Assembly (NCBI GenBank): GCA_001579985.1 | Contig: LRSR01003570.1 | Span: forward strand, 1 to 27,814 | Source of the DNA: Hypsibius dujardini | Taxonomy: Eukaryota > Tardigrada > Eutardigrada > Parachela > Hypsibiidae | Direction of reading: 5' to 3' | DNA length: 27,814 bases | Shown: in pieces, positions 9,782 to 20,170 of the stretch | How positions within the stretch are numbered: the first letter of the stretch is position 1 | Layout of the letters: each line of letters opens with the position of its first letter | Position numbers and translations under genes: made by a program | The notes under the pieces: model-generated | The model's input: only the letters and a program-made list of their open reading frames with translations | Database searches by the model: none | What the model was told of the DNA's origin: nothing

Positions 9782-11322
9782 ATGGGCTGCGAGCAGTCGA
9801 AAAGCTGTAAGTTCGCATTGAATGGGAATCGCATTCAGCGATTTTTCAATTGTCCCTGCTGCACTGCCTGCATTTGTTTGCCCCTGCTGCACTGCCTCAT
9901 CAGTCGGCCTGCATTTGTTTATCATCATTTTGATGCCACACTGTTGCGTGACGCTAAACTTTTTGCTACCATTTTTCCCGAGGTCCCACATCTTCAGATT
10001 AATTTGTTAATCGCTTGCAGAGTTGCAATTGTTGTTGGGGCTTTTTTGCAGTTACCTTGCCTGCAAGTGGAGGTGCGGCAGTAGCGCCAGCAGCAGCAGC
10101 AGCACCGCAATCACCGAGACCTGCATCAGCTGATGATAATAATAAAAATAATAATTCTCCCCCACCGCCGCCTCCGTTAGAAGGTAAGAAGAGATAAAAC
10201 AGGCTTTTTTGAAGTTGAATTTAATTCGCGTTCGTTTTCCTGATTGAATGTTTTTATGATACAATTCGATCCGTTAAAAAAAGGCATCGTTCGCTTTCCT
10301 GATTGAATTTTAGTACTGTGTTTTCGCGTTAGACAGGGACAGCGTACGAGCTGTGGAACGTTTAATCGGCCACGCAGCGCTTGTGCTATGTGTACGGTGC
10401 GCACATCCGTGCACACGTTCCACTCCACTACGACTGTCCCTGTCTAACGCGAAAAACAGTACTACACACATGGCCACGATACTGGGTGGTTGGCTCAAAC
10501 TCGGGCCACCCAATTTTGCTTGCGCCCATCTTAAGAGTGGTTCGAACTCTGCCACCCAATAATCTAGCCATGTGTGTACATCATTCAATCCGTTAAAAAA
10601 AAGGCATATTGTGATATAATATATATAAATTATATATATATTGTGTGTCGGCTTTCTTGCGGCTCGATATTTGTGTTTCATTTTTGTGCCTCCCCTTTCT
10701 GTTGCAGCGCCTGTGAAATTGGAAACAAAGGACGAGCCCGAGGTGAAAATCATGGCCGTGAACAGCGGCACTTCCGCCAGGAATCTGAAGGACCTTCCGT
10801 CGTCTCCCAGTCAGAGCCAGAAGGCGAATGCGGCAGCTGAGAGCGGTGATCCCGCGTTTTCCGACAATTTTGAAGTGGTGGCTTGCAAAATCGATGAGAT
10901 GCAGGTTGGAGAGTGAGTACTGACTAGTACAATCCTGATGCCTGAGAGTTTAATCTGCGTTCCGTGGATAATAGCGCCATATTATCGTAACGATTGCGTT
11001 TTTTCCATCCTATGTTGTTTATTTTTAGAATGCGCCATGTGGCTGTCCCGGGAGCAAAGCAACAAGTACTGTTAGGTAAATATTAACGAGCACGCCGTAG
11101 TGCAACCCTCCTTCAACCAGCTGATCCTGTGAACTGGTCGTACAAATATTATTACCTCAATTAGGCCCGATGTCCGTTTAACAATTGTTCCCTCCCAGCA
11201 TGTCGCACTTGGAGCATTCCCTAAAATTAACGCCTATGTCTGTCTATCTGTTTCTCTCTCTCTTGTCTATCTGTCTGTATGTCTGTCTGTCTGTCTATTT
11301 CTCTACCTGTCTCTCTTGTCTT

Positions 11323-11353
<31 letters not shown>

Positions 11354-12176
11354 GTCTGTCTATGTGCCTGTCTCCCTGCCTTTCTGCCTGCTATCTGGCT
11401 GTCTGTTTGTCGATCAGTTTGTCTCTCTGTCTGTTCCAATATCTGGCTGCATAGTTGTCTGTTTGTTAGATTACCTGCCTTTCATTCTGTCTGTCTTCGT
11501 GTCTCCTGCCCTTGCCATTACAGATATCTCAGTCTGGCCGACGGCGCAGAGACATGATTATCCCTAAATTATGTTTCGTTTGATAATTTGTTCCTAATTT
11601 ATTACAGGAAAGGGATTTGATGGAGATTACTTCGCTATGGGCACGGCTTGCTCTCACTACAGCGCCCTACTCAAAAACGGTAGAGCTGATTATTTCTGCA
11701 TTATCTTATAAACTTTCTGGTGAAACTGCAATGGTGCGGACGCCGACAGATTATTATGCTCGATATATAGCAGTATCTGAATTCTTTTCGCAACTTCCCC
11801 AACGAGTATTGAACCGATTTGAAAATTCTTTGCTCATCGGTCAGCTTACGTATGCAGATTTTATTCTCGAAATTTTGTAGACATCAGCTGTTTGAACTGT
11901 GCAAAAACTTCCATTGGTTATCAAGCTTCACTCTTTTTATTTGAATTCGAGATAGTGATATCTTCGTCTATATCGTCTCTATCTATATCGTCTAAACTCA
12001 TACTGTTCGGTTCCAGGTGTGCTGGGTGACAATCGGATTCGCTGTCCATGGCACGGAGCTTGCTTCAACACCAAAACCGGAGATATTGAAGAATTTCCCT
12101 GCAATGACGGCGTTCATGTGTTCGAGGTATGATTGGTGTTGATGTGTCCCAGGCATAAACAGAGAGATAGGGCAGT

Positions 12177-12225
<49 letters not shown>

Positions 12226-12245
12226 GGACAGACAGACAGACATGT

Positions 12246-12288
<43 letters not shown>

Positions 12289-13432
12289 TAGATATGGAGA
12301 TTGATAGATCGACAAGCAGATAAACAGGTGACGGATGTGTGACACTTTATATATTTGGATTGTTCTTAGGTGCAAACCAAAGGAGACGAGCTGATTATCA
12401 GGGGTGAAGCCAAAAATGTCGACAATCAAAAGAGAACTTTTCCGATGTGCAAGCGCAGCAGTGACTCGCCTGACACTGTAGTTATTATTGGCGGTGGTGA
12501 GCTAGCAGTTTCTGCCATTCAAACATGTCAACCTGGACAGGGAAATCAACGCCTGGTTCACAGTCGCACTGTTTATGTCGTTGCAGGCGCCGCCGGTTTG
12601 ATTTGCGCTGAGACTTTGCGGAAAGAGAACTTCGCCGGAAAAGTTATACTACTTGCTTCAGAAGACTATGCACCATACGACCGTCCCAAACTGTCCAAAG
12701 TGAGAGTCAGGTTCTGCCTGCCTGCCTGTCTTCCTGCCTGTCTGTTTGTTTGCTTGTCTGACTGACTATCTGTCGATTTGTCTGGCAGTCTTTAATCTTT
12801 TTAATTTATTCAGGCTTTGGATTCGGATGGAACTAAAATCGTTTTACGGAAAGAGGATTTTCTTAAAGAGCACGATATCGATTTAAGAAAAAGCTCGAAG
12901 GTAAGCGATATTCTATGAGTTGCGAAATAAAATAATTCATGGGAGTCTAAGAGAATTCACTTGTCATTCAGGTGGAATCAATCGATTTTGACAAGAAAAC
13001 CGTCTCAATCATCGGAGCAACCAATGAGACCATCGATTACACGCATTTGGTGATTGCTGTTGGCCAACGTGTTCGGCAGCTGGCTGAGTCAGTGACGGGC
13101 GGGAAATGGAACAACATCCACTACCTCCGCACGTTGGACGATGCCAAAGCGCTCCATGAGGCGGCTAACGGGAAGAGGATTGCCATCTTGGGATCTTCTT
13201 TCATCGGTATGGAAGTGGCTGCTTATTTTGTCGGAAAGGCAACATCCATCACGGTCATCAGCCGGACCAGAGTTCCGTATCAGGCCGCATTTGGACCGGA
13301 AGTTGGCGAGGCAATCAAAACGGTGCGTTTGCAGGCAAACCGGCAGTCAGCCAGCCAGCCAGCCAGCCAGATAGATAGACAGACAGACATACAGACATAC
13401 AGACAGACAGACACACATACACACAGACACGC

Positions 13433-13485
<53 letters not shown>

Positions 13486-15021
13486 TACAGACATGTAGGC
13501 AGACAGCCAGGCAGGCAGGCAGGCAGACAGCTGAGCTTCAAATCTCCTCAAGGAAAGCAGGAACTGGTACTACAGACATAATCGTTGTTTGACTCCGAAC
13601 TAGAACATACAAAGGTGTGTCTCGTTATATATTTTTTGCCTTCTCTTCCAGGAACTGTTTGACAAAAAGGGAGTCACGTTCATACCGGATGTGTCTATTG
13701 AAGCGTATACCGGCGTTAATGAGGTCCTACAGAGCGTTCGCCTCAGCGACGGAACCACCGTAGAGTTCGACGTCCTGTTGGCCGGCATTGGTAAATCACC
13801 AACATCGATCAATAATATGGCGTTGCATAATTCCCACAGTCACCGAATTCATTTTTTTGGTTTCTCCCAATAGGTACCGTCCCGAACACCGATTTCCTCC
13901 ATAACACCTCGCTTTCCCTGCACCCAACTACCAAAGCGCTGATTGTTGATGAGGCAAGTTAATCAATTGACAATAAATTTATTTTGAGGTACAATTTATT
14001 ATTTGACAATAAAATTTAATGAAATAAAATTATACGTTTTAATTTATTAATGGACAATACCATTTAACACAACCTGTTTTTAGTTTATTATTTGTCAAGA
14101 AGATTAAATACAGTTTTATTTTACTATTTTTGAGTTTTATATTCCATTAAATTATTAATCATGATTAACACCTTTATGTTTAATTTAATTTAATCATTTT
14201 TCAATCCTATAAATAAATAAATTTAATATGTTTATCTTTCCCGTAGTATATGGCAACAAATATTCCCTACGTCTACGGTGCCGGTGACTGCGTGGAATTC
14301 CCGCTGGCTAGCCACGACAATGTGCGCTGCACCATCGGCCATTGGAATATCGCCCACTCACAAGGTTGGCTGAAAGTTGAAACCCATCGAACATGATGTT
14401 TCACAAGTTGAAATTTCATTTGTCCCTATTTTATATTTTGAAATTTAATGTTTAGGCAGGACAGCTGCGTTGAGTGTGGTGGGTAAGCGGAAGCCCATCC
14501 AATCTGTTCCGTACTTTTGGACGACCATCTTCACCAAGAGCATTCGATTTGCCGGTACTGTAGAAGATGAAATAAAACAGCCCATTTTCTGGTAATTTTG
14601 CAAGTTGAGTCTAAAAATTGTATTTTGTTTAAATTAGGCTTTGGGGAAGGGGTCTCGGATACGTTTATTCACGGCTCCTTGAACGGGCTGAAATTTGTTG
14701 CCTATTATTTACGGTAGGTGCAGTAGTCAGATTTGCAGCCACTTGGTTGGTTGACTAGTAAATGGTGTCATTCCAGCGAGGGTCGTGTCGTCGGAGCAGC
14801 TAGCTTAATGTACGATCCTGTTGTCTCGCGCTTCGCTGAGCTCCTCGCGAAGGGTGCGGTCATTACGAAAGAGGCTGTTATGTAAGTTCACTTGCCAGCA
14901 TAGCGGTACTCCCGGATATGAAGCCGAAGACTGTACCAATCTCTATTGAGTTTCTGTGATCCTGAGAAGGTTCCCTACCTACGGGCCTCTCAGGCTATCT
15001 GTCTGTCTGTCTGTCTGACTG

Positions 15022-15066
<45 letters not shown>

Positions 15067-15322
15067 GACAGTTTGACTTTCTGTTTGACTGCCTTTCATT
15101 CCGCTGCAGCAGATGTCATTAGTTTATTAATAGTCCACCTTTCTTTTCCTTATCCCGTTGTGCTCCTTTTGTTATGCCTTATCTTGGACTTTTAATTTCG
15201 TTGTGAATTAATTTCTGACTCCTGCCCATCCGCTTATGCTAATCGGAGTGGGTGTTCTGTTTCACAGGGAAGATCCGGAGTTGACTAAAACGGCGGAGAA
15301 GGTCTTTGCAGTTCCCCACTGA
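9782..15322 (+). CDS. AIFM3: AIFM3 homologue (apoptosis-inducing factor 3): Rieske plus FAD/NAD(P) oxidoreductase, 17 exons
   Basis: Exons: 9782-9806, 10052-10183, 10708-10912, 11029-11075, 11608-11679, 12017-12126, 12370-12496, 12587-12699, 12814-12900, 12972-13322, 13652-13790, 13874-13953, 14247-14364, 14456-14554, 14638-14713, 14777-14881, 15268-15322. All phases agree and give 646 residues (human about 605). MGCEQS fits the N-myristoylation pattern MGxxxS, as in human AIFM3. A low-complexity Ala/Asn/Pro linker follows (about 12-52). Rieske ligands are C151/H153 (TACSHY) and C170/H173 (RCPWHG). The FAD loop is G238-G239-G240-A-A-G243, then ICAETLRKE and PYDRPKLSK. The NAD loop is GSSFIG (380-385) instead of GxGxxG; the second FAD motif is VYGAGD (to D510). 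Intron 12 uses a GC donor. The family is associated with mitochondria and induces apoptosis in overexpression studies (known for mammals, inferred here). Confidence 0.96.
10313..10462. mobile_element. 150-bp TA-flanked foldback MITE in AIFM3 intron 2
   Basis: About 45-50-bp inverted arms: GTACTGTGTTTTCGCGTTAG ACAGGGACAG at the left, mirrored by CTGTCCCTGT CTAACGCGAAAAACAGTAC at the right, with TA at 10311-10312 and 10463-10464. No coding capacity. Confidence 0.8.
10465..10576. mobile_element. 112-bp TA-flanked inverted element abutting the previous MITE
   Basis: CACACATGGCCACGATACTGGG at the left is mirrored by CCCAATAATCTAGCCATGTGTG at the right, sharing the TA at 10463-10464 and ending at TA 10577-10578. 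The first ten bases resemble the ends of the elements at 16684 and 18705 (CACACGTGGC, CGCATGTGGC). Confidence 0.7.
11230..11500. repeat. (CTGT)n degenerate array in AIFM3 intron 4
   Basis: CTGT/CTCT/CTAT-rich tract in the 532-nt intron 11076-11607, ending about 110 nt before the acceptor. It is stop-free in several frames, which creates spurious SVCL-type frames. Confidence 0.95.
12177..12292. repeat. (CAGA)n followed by (GGCA)n in AIFM3 intron 6
   Basis: About 15 CAGA units, then ten or so CAGG units, inside the 243-nt intron between the two exons that follow the Rieske domain. It begins about 50 nt after the donor. Confidence 0.95.
13338..13532. repeat. (CAGC)n / (CAGA)n / (CAGG)n array in AIFM3 intron 10
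   Basis: The array starts about 15 nt after the donor gtgcgt at 13323. CAG-type repeats lack stops, so exon 10 stays open for about 90 codons into the intron; this is read-through, not a longer exon, since exon 11 joins in phase 0 and matches the family. Confidence 0.95.
13954..14246 (+). other. AIFM3: GC-AG intron (AIFM3 intron 12)
   Basis: The donor is GAG|gcaagt and the acceptor cccgtag|TATATGG. Only this junction keeps the frame (GTT GAT GAG / TAT ATG GCA) that leads into the second FAD motif GAGD. The nearest GT (gttaat, 4 nt later) would shift the frame. The rest of the donor (AG|GCAAGT) is a perfect match, as usual for GC donors. Confidence 0.88.
14996..15070. repeat. (CTGT)n array in AIFM3 intron 16
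   Basis: Nearly pure CTGT in the 386-nt last intron (14882-15267). Same repeat family as in introns 4, 8 (about 12715-12790, degenerate) and, in the opposite orientation, 6 and 10. Confidence 0.95.
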
Positions 15323-15672
15323 TCTCGTTCCAGAAGCGGCTTCAATGAGCGGTTTGTGACGAATAGAAACAGCAAAATTACAACACCAGCTTTTCCGGCT
15401 CTTCACGCGGGCCCAGTTCATGTTGTGCGCTCGCTGCTCGGTGCCCGGTGACGACTTAGTATAAAATCCAACCAACGACAGATTCATTTCTTGCCCGATT
15501 CTCTGTCCTCAAACTTCCCCCCCCCCCGGCTCAGATGAATCCGCAATAATACAATTCAAAATATCATGGCGTTCTGTTCTATTTTTCTTACATCCAATCG
15601 ATCTTAATAACGAGATAAATCTGAATGGTCGAGGAATGTGGATTACTTCCAGCCACAAACAATGACTATCCG
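15323..15672. other. AIFM3 3' flank
   Basis: Presumed 3' UTR and flank. It contains a C10 run at about 15519. No coding exon or clear AATAAA signal could be supported. Confidence 0.4.
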
Positions 15673-16013
15673 TTCGGATTAATAGCGCCAGCTAAAACTC
15701 ATTCCGATAAAGCCGAAAGCAAAATACAGCCGTAATTGAAACAAATCATACAAATACGAAGTAAAGGTAGAGATGTTAACGGTTCAAAACCGGAGCGGTT
15801 CGGTTTGGTTCGGTTTGGTTCGGTTTGGTTTGGAGGATAAACCGGTTTGAGATTTATCGGTTAAAATTTCAAACGGTTTAAATCGATTTAAACCGGTTAG
15901 AACCGTTAACATCTCTACTTTTACTTCGTACTTGTATGATCTGTTTCAATTACGGCTGTACTTTAGCTTTCGGCTTTATCGGAACGAGTGTTAGCTGGCG
16001 CTATTAGTCCGAA
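15673..16013. mobile_element. 341-bp foldback element with about 113-bp arms and a GGTTTGGTTC core
   Basis: The arm 15673-15785 is the near-exact reverse complement of 15900-16013 (for example ttcggattaatagcgccagc versus gctggcgctattagtccgaa, and agatgttaacggttc versus gaaccgttaacatct). The loop repeats ggttcggttt several times and is itself partly palindromic (aaccggttt). No target duplication or transposase was seen, so this is a foldback of unknown class. Confidence 0.85.
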
Positions 16014-16683
16014 TCACTTTTCATAATTCCAAAATCATACTTTTATTTTAGCATTTCTTGCTAGTTTTTTGAAACCTCAGTAAAAAATAAAATAAAAATA
16101 AAAAAATAAAAAAAATAAAAAACAGCAAGTCTAGCTTATAATAACGGATGGCATTTTAGGGTTTAAGATTTATGGTTTAAAGGAATGTTATCTTGTAAAA
16201 TCTAGTATACATATATCTATTTAATTGAACTTTTATTGACAATGTTCTATCTAAATTCCATTTGGAATCGCTTAGCGTCAGCGATTTGTTTTTCTTAGAT
16301 GGGGGCAGAGCTTGGCGAATTGTTCCAAGGACTGGATAGGATAGTGTAGCTCTCCAGAATGGAACCATAGCTCCGCTCCCTAGGTCCCGAACATACTTTG
16401 GTTGATGCTAATGGACTGCAATTAAATTTTGGACGGGATAGTATGTAAAATTTTCGGCTTTTTAGGCTGGAAACCACATTTTCATGAACTGCTAGAAGGG
16501 GCACAATTCGTAAAGCAAACGGAGCCTTCGGTTGTGGATCCTCCACATGTTATAACACCAGTCATGTGTCAAAAGAGACTGTACAAAGACGCAAAGAGAA
16601 ACAAGGAAACAACTGAAAAAACGGTCAAGCAACCAAATCGGCACGAACGTGAGCCGCGAGACCACGCCTGTCGCCCACTAATA
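16014..16683. other. Intergenic, no gene recognised
   Basis: Downstream of both AIFM3 (plus) and MRPL57 (minus), which converge here. It holds an A-rich (AAAAATA)n stretch at about 16080-16125. Open frames at 16177-16776 show no family features. Confidence 0.5.
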
Positions 16684-16807
16684 CACACGTGGCAAAAATC
16701 TTGCGCTGACCGAATTAAGCACTTTAACCCGGGACTGTGTACAACAGCCACGCGACGAACGAGTATAATGGCTTAACTCGGTTAGCGCAAGGTTTTTGCT
16801 AAGTGTG
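16684..16807. mobile_element. 124-bp TA-flanked MITE, copy 1
   Basis: The inverted ends CACACGTGGCAAAAATCTTG CGCTGACCGAATTAAGC and GCTTAACTCGGTTAGCGCAA GGTTTTTGCTAAGTGTG span about 37 bp, with TA at 16682-16683 and 16808-16809. It lies 28 bp beyond the MRPL57 stop, so probably within that gene's 3' UTR. A related copy is at 18705. Confidence 0.85.
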
Positions 16808-16835
16808 TATGAGATACGAGGGAAGTCTCTAATCT

Positions 16836-18914
16836 CTATTCAAACTGCCTGCCGCACTCCAGATGGTTCAGGTGGTCCTCCATCAGCCTGTGTGGATGCT
16901 TCCGCATGTTCAGTCGCATGGCCTCATGTCGCGCCAGGTCTTCCTGCGCTTTCGTCCAGTCTGGCTGGGAGGCTTCTTGCGCCTGGCAAGTAAAACAAAG
17001 TTTCCGATTAACTGGAAACATTTAAACATGATTTGAAAAGGGCAAATCAATATCGATTGAGGTGATCGATGGTTTGTATTAAATAACATTCTAAAATCTT
17101 TCGTAAAATAATTAGCTGTATAATCTGTTTAAATAACATATATTATTTCGAATAGTGAAAACATATTTAAAAGAGAGTTTGTCTAAATAAAGAGTTATAA
17201 AGAGAATGATTTTAATGAAATAAAATATCCTATGTAAATTAGCGGAAACACATTCAAACTGAGAGTTTGTCTAAATAAAGAGTTATAAAGAGAATGATTT
17301 TAATGAAATGAAATACCCTATGTAAATTAGCGGAAAAACATTCAAACTGAGAGTTTGTGTAAATATTATTTTTCATTTCCTATTGGCATAGAAAGGCTTC
17401 AAATTAAGTTAACAGTCGAGATCGTTTTATATGTATTCAAATTAAACAATACTAACCGAATCACTCCCCAGGAGCTGAAGGCTGTGTGCGATTTACAGAA
17501 TGGAATAATGTTTTACTTAAAATTGTCCAGAAACAATGGAATACATTTTATTTTTATTTTAGATTGAAAAAGAAAACTTTCGGTTATAGCCCATATACAT
17601 ACAGTGAAATTTTGGAATTTCGCGACAGCGAATGAATAGAGAACATCGAAAGGAATCGATTTGAAAAATTTAAGTGAGGGAAGTCAAAACTGAGGGAGAT
17701 TTGGTAGTTCCAAGTTGGGGTACAATCAATCAATCAGCCATTACAATCCCATGCGCAATGCACGGGGTGTAGCCCAAAGTGCGCAACGGACTCATGAATG
17801 TGCAATCAACCATTACAATCCGATCCGCTACACAATGCACAAAAACGGGTGCTAGTCACTCGACCAATCAACCGTGTGTGATTTTTTAAAAGGAAAACTA
17901 CCTACCTATGGAGAAACCTACTCATGGGTTTAAGGCCATAAGAGAATGGCGGCGCTGATATCAGTACTCAATCAATCAATCAATAGTAGATTTGCTCATC
18001 CTATCGGTTGATTGTATCCCAACTTGGAACTGCCATAACTCCCTCAGTTTTGACTTTCCTCACCTACATGTTTTTTTAATCTATTCGCTGTCGCAAAATT
18101 CCAAAATTTCACTGTATATATATTGTGCTTCTACCAAACTTTCGAATTGATTTAAAGCGCTCAGATTGTTCATAAATTTGAACAACAAATCACCGCGGTA
18201 CTTCCATTTAAATTCCGTCTCATTGATTGATTGAAAGATCTACTGAGTTATCTATATCAAGTGCGTTCATCGGTTGATTGCTGAATTGACTGCATACGGA
18301 GAGAACCGTTGTAACCTACGTACCTCAGTCAAGTATGGTTTAGCCAGAATTCTCATCGTTTCATACTCCCAGAGCAGTCGTTTTAACTGTGTTGAGCGAG
18401 CGCCTGCACCCATTGGACGGATCAAACGATGCTTCCTGCAGGAGGAGGAAAAATTTGCGAATTCCGTGTCTGCCGCTAATCAACCAATCAAGCTATCAGC
18501 TAAACGAATCAAACATCGATCAATCAATCAATCAATCAATCAACGGATTAGAAGATAAAACCCATTGTTGCAGTAATAAGGGCTCTCATAACTCAGTCGA
18601 AGCACCGTCCCCTACCCCGAAAAGAATTCTAGCCCAACTGAAAATCAAAATCGGCTAATGTTTTGTTCCAAATGCGAAACAGCATACTATAGTAGGAACT
18701 ATCGCATGTGGCAAAAATCCTGCGCTAACCGAGTTAGTCCATTTATCTCGTTTCATGCATAATTTTAAGAGCAGACCGAGTTAAATAACTTGACTCGGCG
18801 AGCACAAGATTTTTTACGCTTGTGTGGGACCACTTTCGGTTGACTGTTCACTTACCCGATCCAGACGCTACCTCTCGGCCATTTCGCCCACAGTGAAACC
18901 ACCGTAAGACGCAT
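16836..18914 (-). CDS. MRPL57: Mitochondrial large ribosomal subunit protein mL63 (MRPL57), three exons
   Basis: Exons: 18914-18856, 18435-18324, 16982-16836; phases 2 and 0 match; 105 residues (human 102). The N-terminus MRLTVVSLWAKWPRGSVWIG is followed by KHR, matching the family's WIGKHR block. Next come the LLWEYETMRILAKPYLT segment (family: ENHYWLSMPYMT), EAQEASQPDWTKAQ, RHEAMR, and the C-terminal HPHRLMEDHLNHL (family PPHRFIADQLDHL). It is a component of the mitochondrial large subunit, imported from the cytosol; the basic aromatic N-terminus serves targeting (family knowledge). Intron 2 (1341 nt) carries an 88-bp tandem repeat and a mariner-type MITE; intron 1 carries another MITE. It is head to head with the NCBP2AS2-like gene, with starts about 550 bp apart. 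Confidence 0.92.
17173..17360. repeat. 88-bp tandem repeat in MRPL57 intron 2
   Basis: The string gagagtttgtctaaataaag recurs at 17173, 17261 and (diverged) 17349, giving an exact 88-bp period and just over two copies. The unit is AT-rich (taaagagttataaagagaat, then ctatgtaaattagcgg). Confidence 0.93.
17602..18114. mobile_element. 513-bp Tc1/mariner-type MITE in MRPL57 intron 2
   Basis: The ends CAGTGAAATTTTGGAATTTC and its mirror CCAAAATTTCACTG are flanked by TA (17600-17601 and 18115-18116). Diverged arms of about 115-130 bp also share gagggaagtcaaaactgagg / ctccctcagttttgactttc and ttccaagttggggtacaat / attgtatcccaacttggaa. CAGTG ends and a TA duplication are typical of the Tc1/mariner/pogo group. 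The middle has an internal direct repeat around caatcaaccattacaatcc. No transposase. Confidence 0.85.
18519..18543. repeat. (ATCA)n microsatellite in MRPL57 intron 1
   Basis: About six perfect ATCA units. Scattered shorter ATCA/TGAT runs occur at 17730-17745, 17967-17983 and 9149-9168. Confidence 0.9.
18705..18826. mobile_element. 122-bp MITE, copy 2 of the 16684 family, in MRPL57 intron 1
   Basis: CGCATGTGGCAAAAATCCTG CGCTAACCGAGTTAG matches the copy 1 end almost base for base; the right side ACTCGGCGAGCACAAGATTT TTTACGCTTGTGTG is its diverged mirror. The flanking TA is not preserved. It ends about 30 nt from the intron 1 donor at 18855. Confidence 0.8.
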
Positions 18915-19464
18915 CTTCGATTTTTCTAGATCCGAATTTTGTTAAATGGAGCGGAGGTATGGCAGTAGAAAAGAAAGCCGCCACAAGAGTGTTTGCGATG
19001 CTGATGATGATCTGAATGCAAAACCCGATTTGCCGCAACAGACCCCCTGGCACGCCCAATTTGCCCAAACCCCGGTAAGAATGTTTAACTATTCCTGGAA
19101 TGGAATTCCGATGCCTCTGTAGTGGAATGGGGCGGAATGAATGGAATAAAATTGGAGTGCTTTTGAATTGGAATGAAGCATGGCGAAAATCCCCTTTTCC
19201 AATTCCATTTCGATAAACAATTTCACTTCCTATGGAAATGGGAACATCCGACCCATTCCAAGCTCCATTCCAGGCGTTGTTGGAATCGAGCCACGCTGTT
19301 GCTGTAGGAAAAGGAACTGCTCTTTTAATTTTTTTAAATCGACAAATTTTCCGTTTTTGATTTTACATATGTGTCGAGTGGAGAATCTTTCTTCTTTGGA
19401 TTTTTATTTTCAAAAAATAAATCTGGTCCTTATCATTTCTAGCTTTTTGTAAATCACCACAAGG
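18915..19464. promoter_or_regulatory. Shared divergent upstream region of MRPL57 and the NCBP2AS2-like gene
   Basis: 550 bp between two oppositely oriented start codons. A GGAAT-rich foldback (19094-19274) sits near the middle. No TATA box could be assigned to either side. A bidirectional promoter is inferred from spacing only. Confidence 0.45.
19094..19274. repeat. GGAAT-rich foldback element
   Basis: CCTGGAATGGAATTCCGATG at the left is mirrored by ccattccaagctccattccagg at the right, with further ggaatg / cattcc pairs inside. It lies between two divergent genes. Confidence 0.7.
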
Positions 19465-20116
19465 ATGCCTTTACGGTTTATCGCCAGGTTTGTGCGCTTG
19501 ATTGATCAATTAATTATTAATGTCATCTTTTTTCTTTCCCCTATCCTTTTCGATGCCTGGAATATGTTATTCCTATGGGGTTTTTTTTGTTTAGGTATCT
19601 TATGAACCATCCGGAGATTATCGATAAGGTTAGAGAGGCAAAAACGAAAACAACAAGCGATTGGCTTTATACTTTACCATGCATGTGAATTTCCGTAGTG
19701 ATTTTGTCTCCATTGATTGATTGCTTGACTTGATGACTGCTGTGTCGTAATTTGATAATTGCATTTACTTGTAAGGACGCCACACAGGGAAAACACCTTC
19801 GCGATTGATTTTTGCAAGTAATAGTATTATTTTGGTCTTAAAAGCTTGTATCGGTTCAGTAGACATGAGATTGCCTCCTACAATTGATGGAATAGTTTTC
19901 GTCTTGGAGTTAGGGTTGATTGATTCAATTGTTATCATGGCTGATGTGAGTGTTGACTGTAAGCCTTATTTCTTCTCTTTTAGCTAGCGAATTCGTATCC
20001 ATTTCGTCGGGCTGCGCAGTTGGGTGCTTCCTTATTTTTCAAATCACAAGGAGCAGGTGAGTTGCCTTTTATTTCACGGTGGCACTTTTGGTTTTGTTCT
20101 CTGTATGTGAGTCACC

Positions 20117-20170
<54 letters not shown>

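Noticed and set aside
10465-10576. tRNA-like B-box string ggttcgaactc suggesting a tRNA or SINE
   Set aside because: No A box, no acceptor stem, and the stem around it does not put TTC in a proper T-loop. The segment is explained by an inverted, TA-flanked element.
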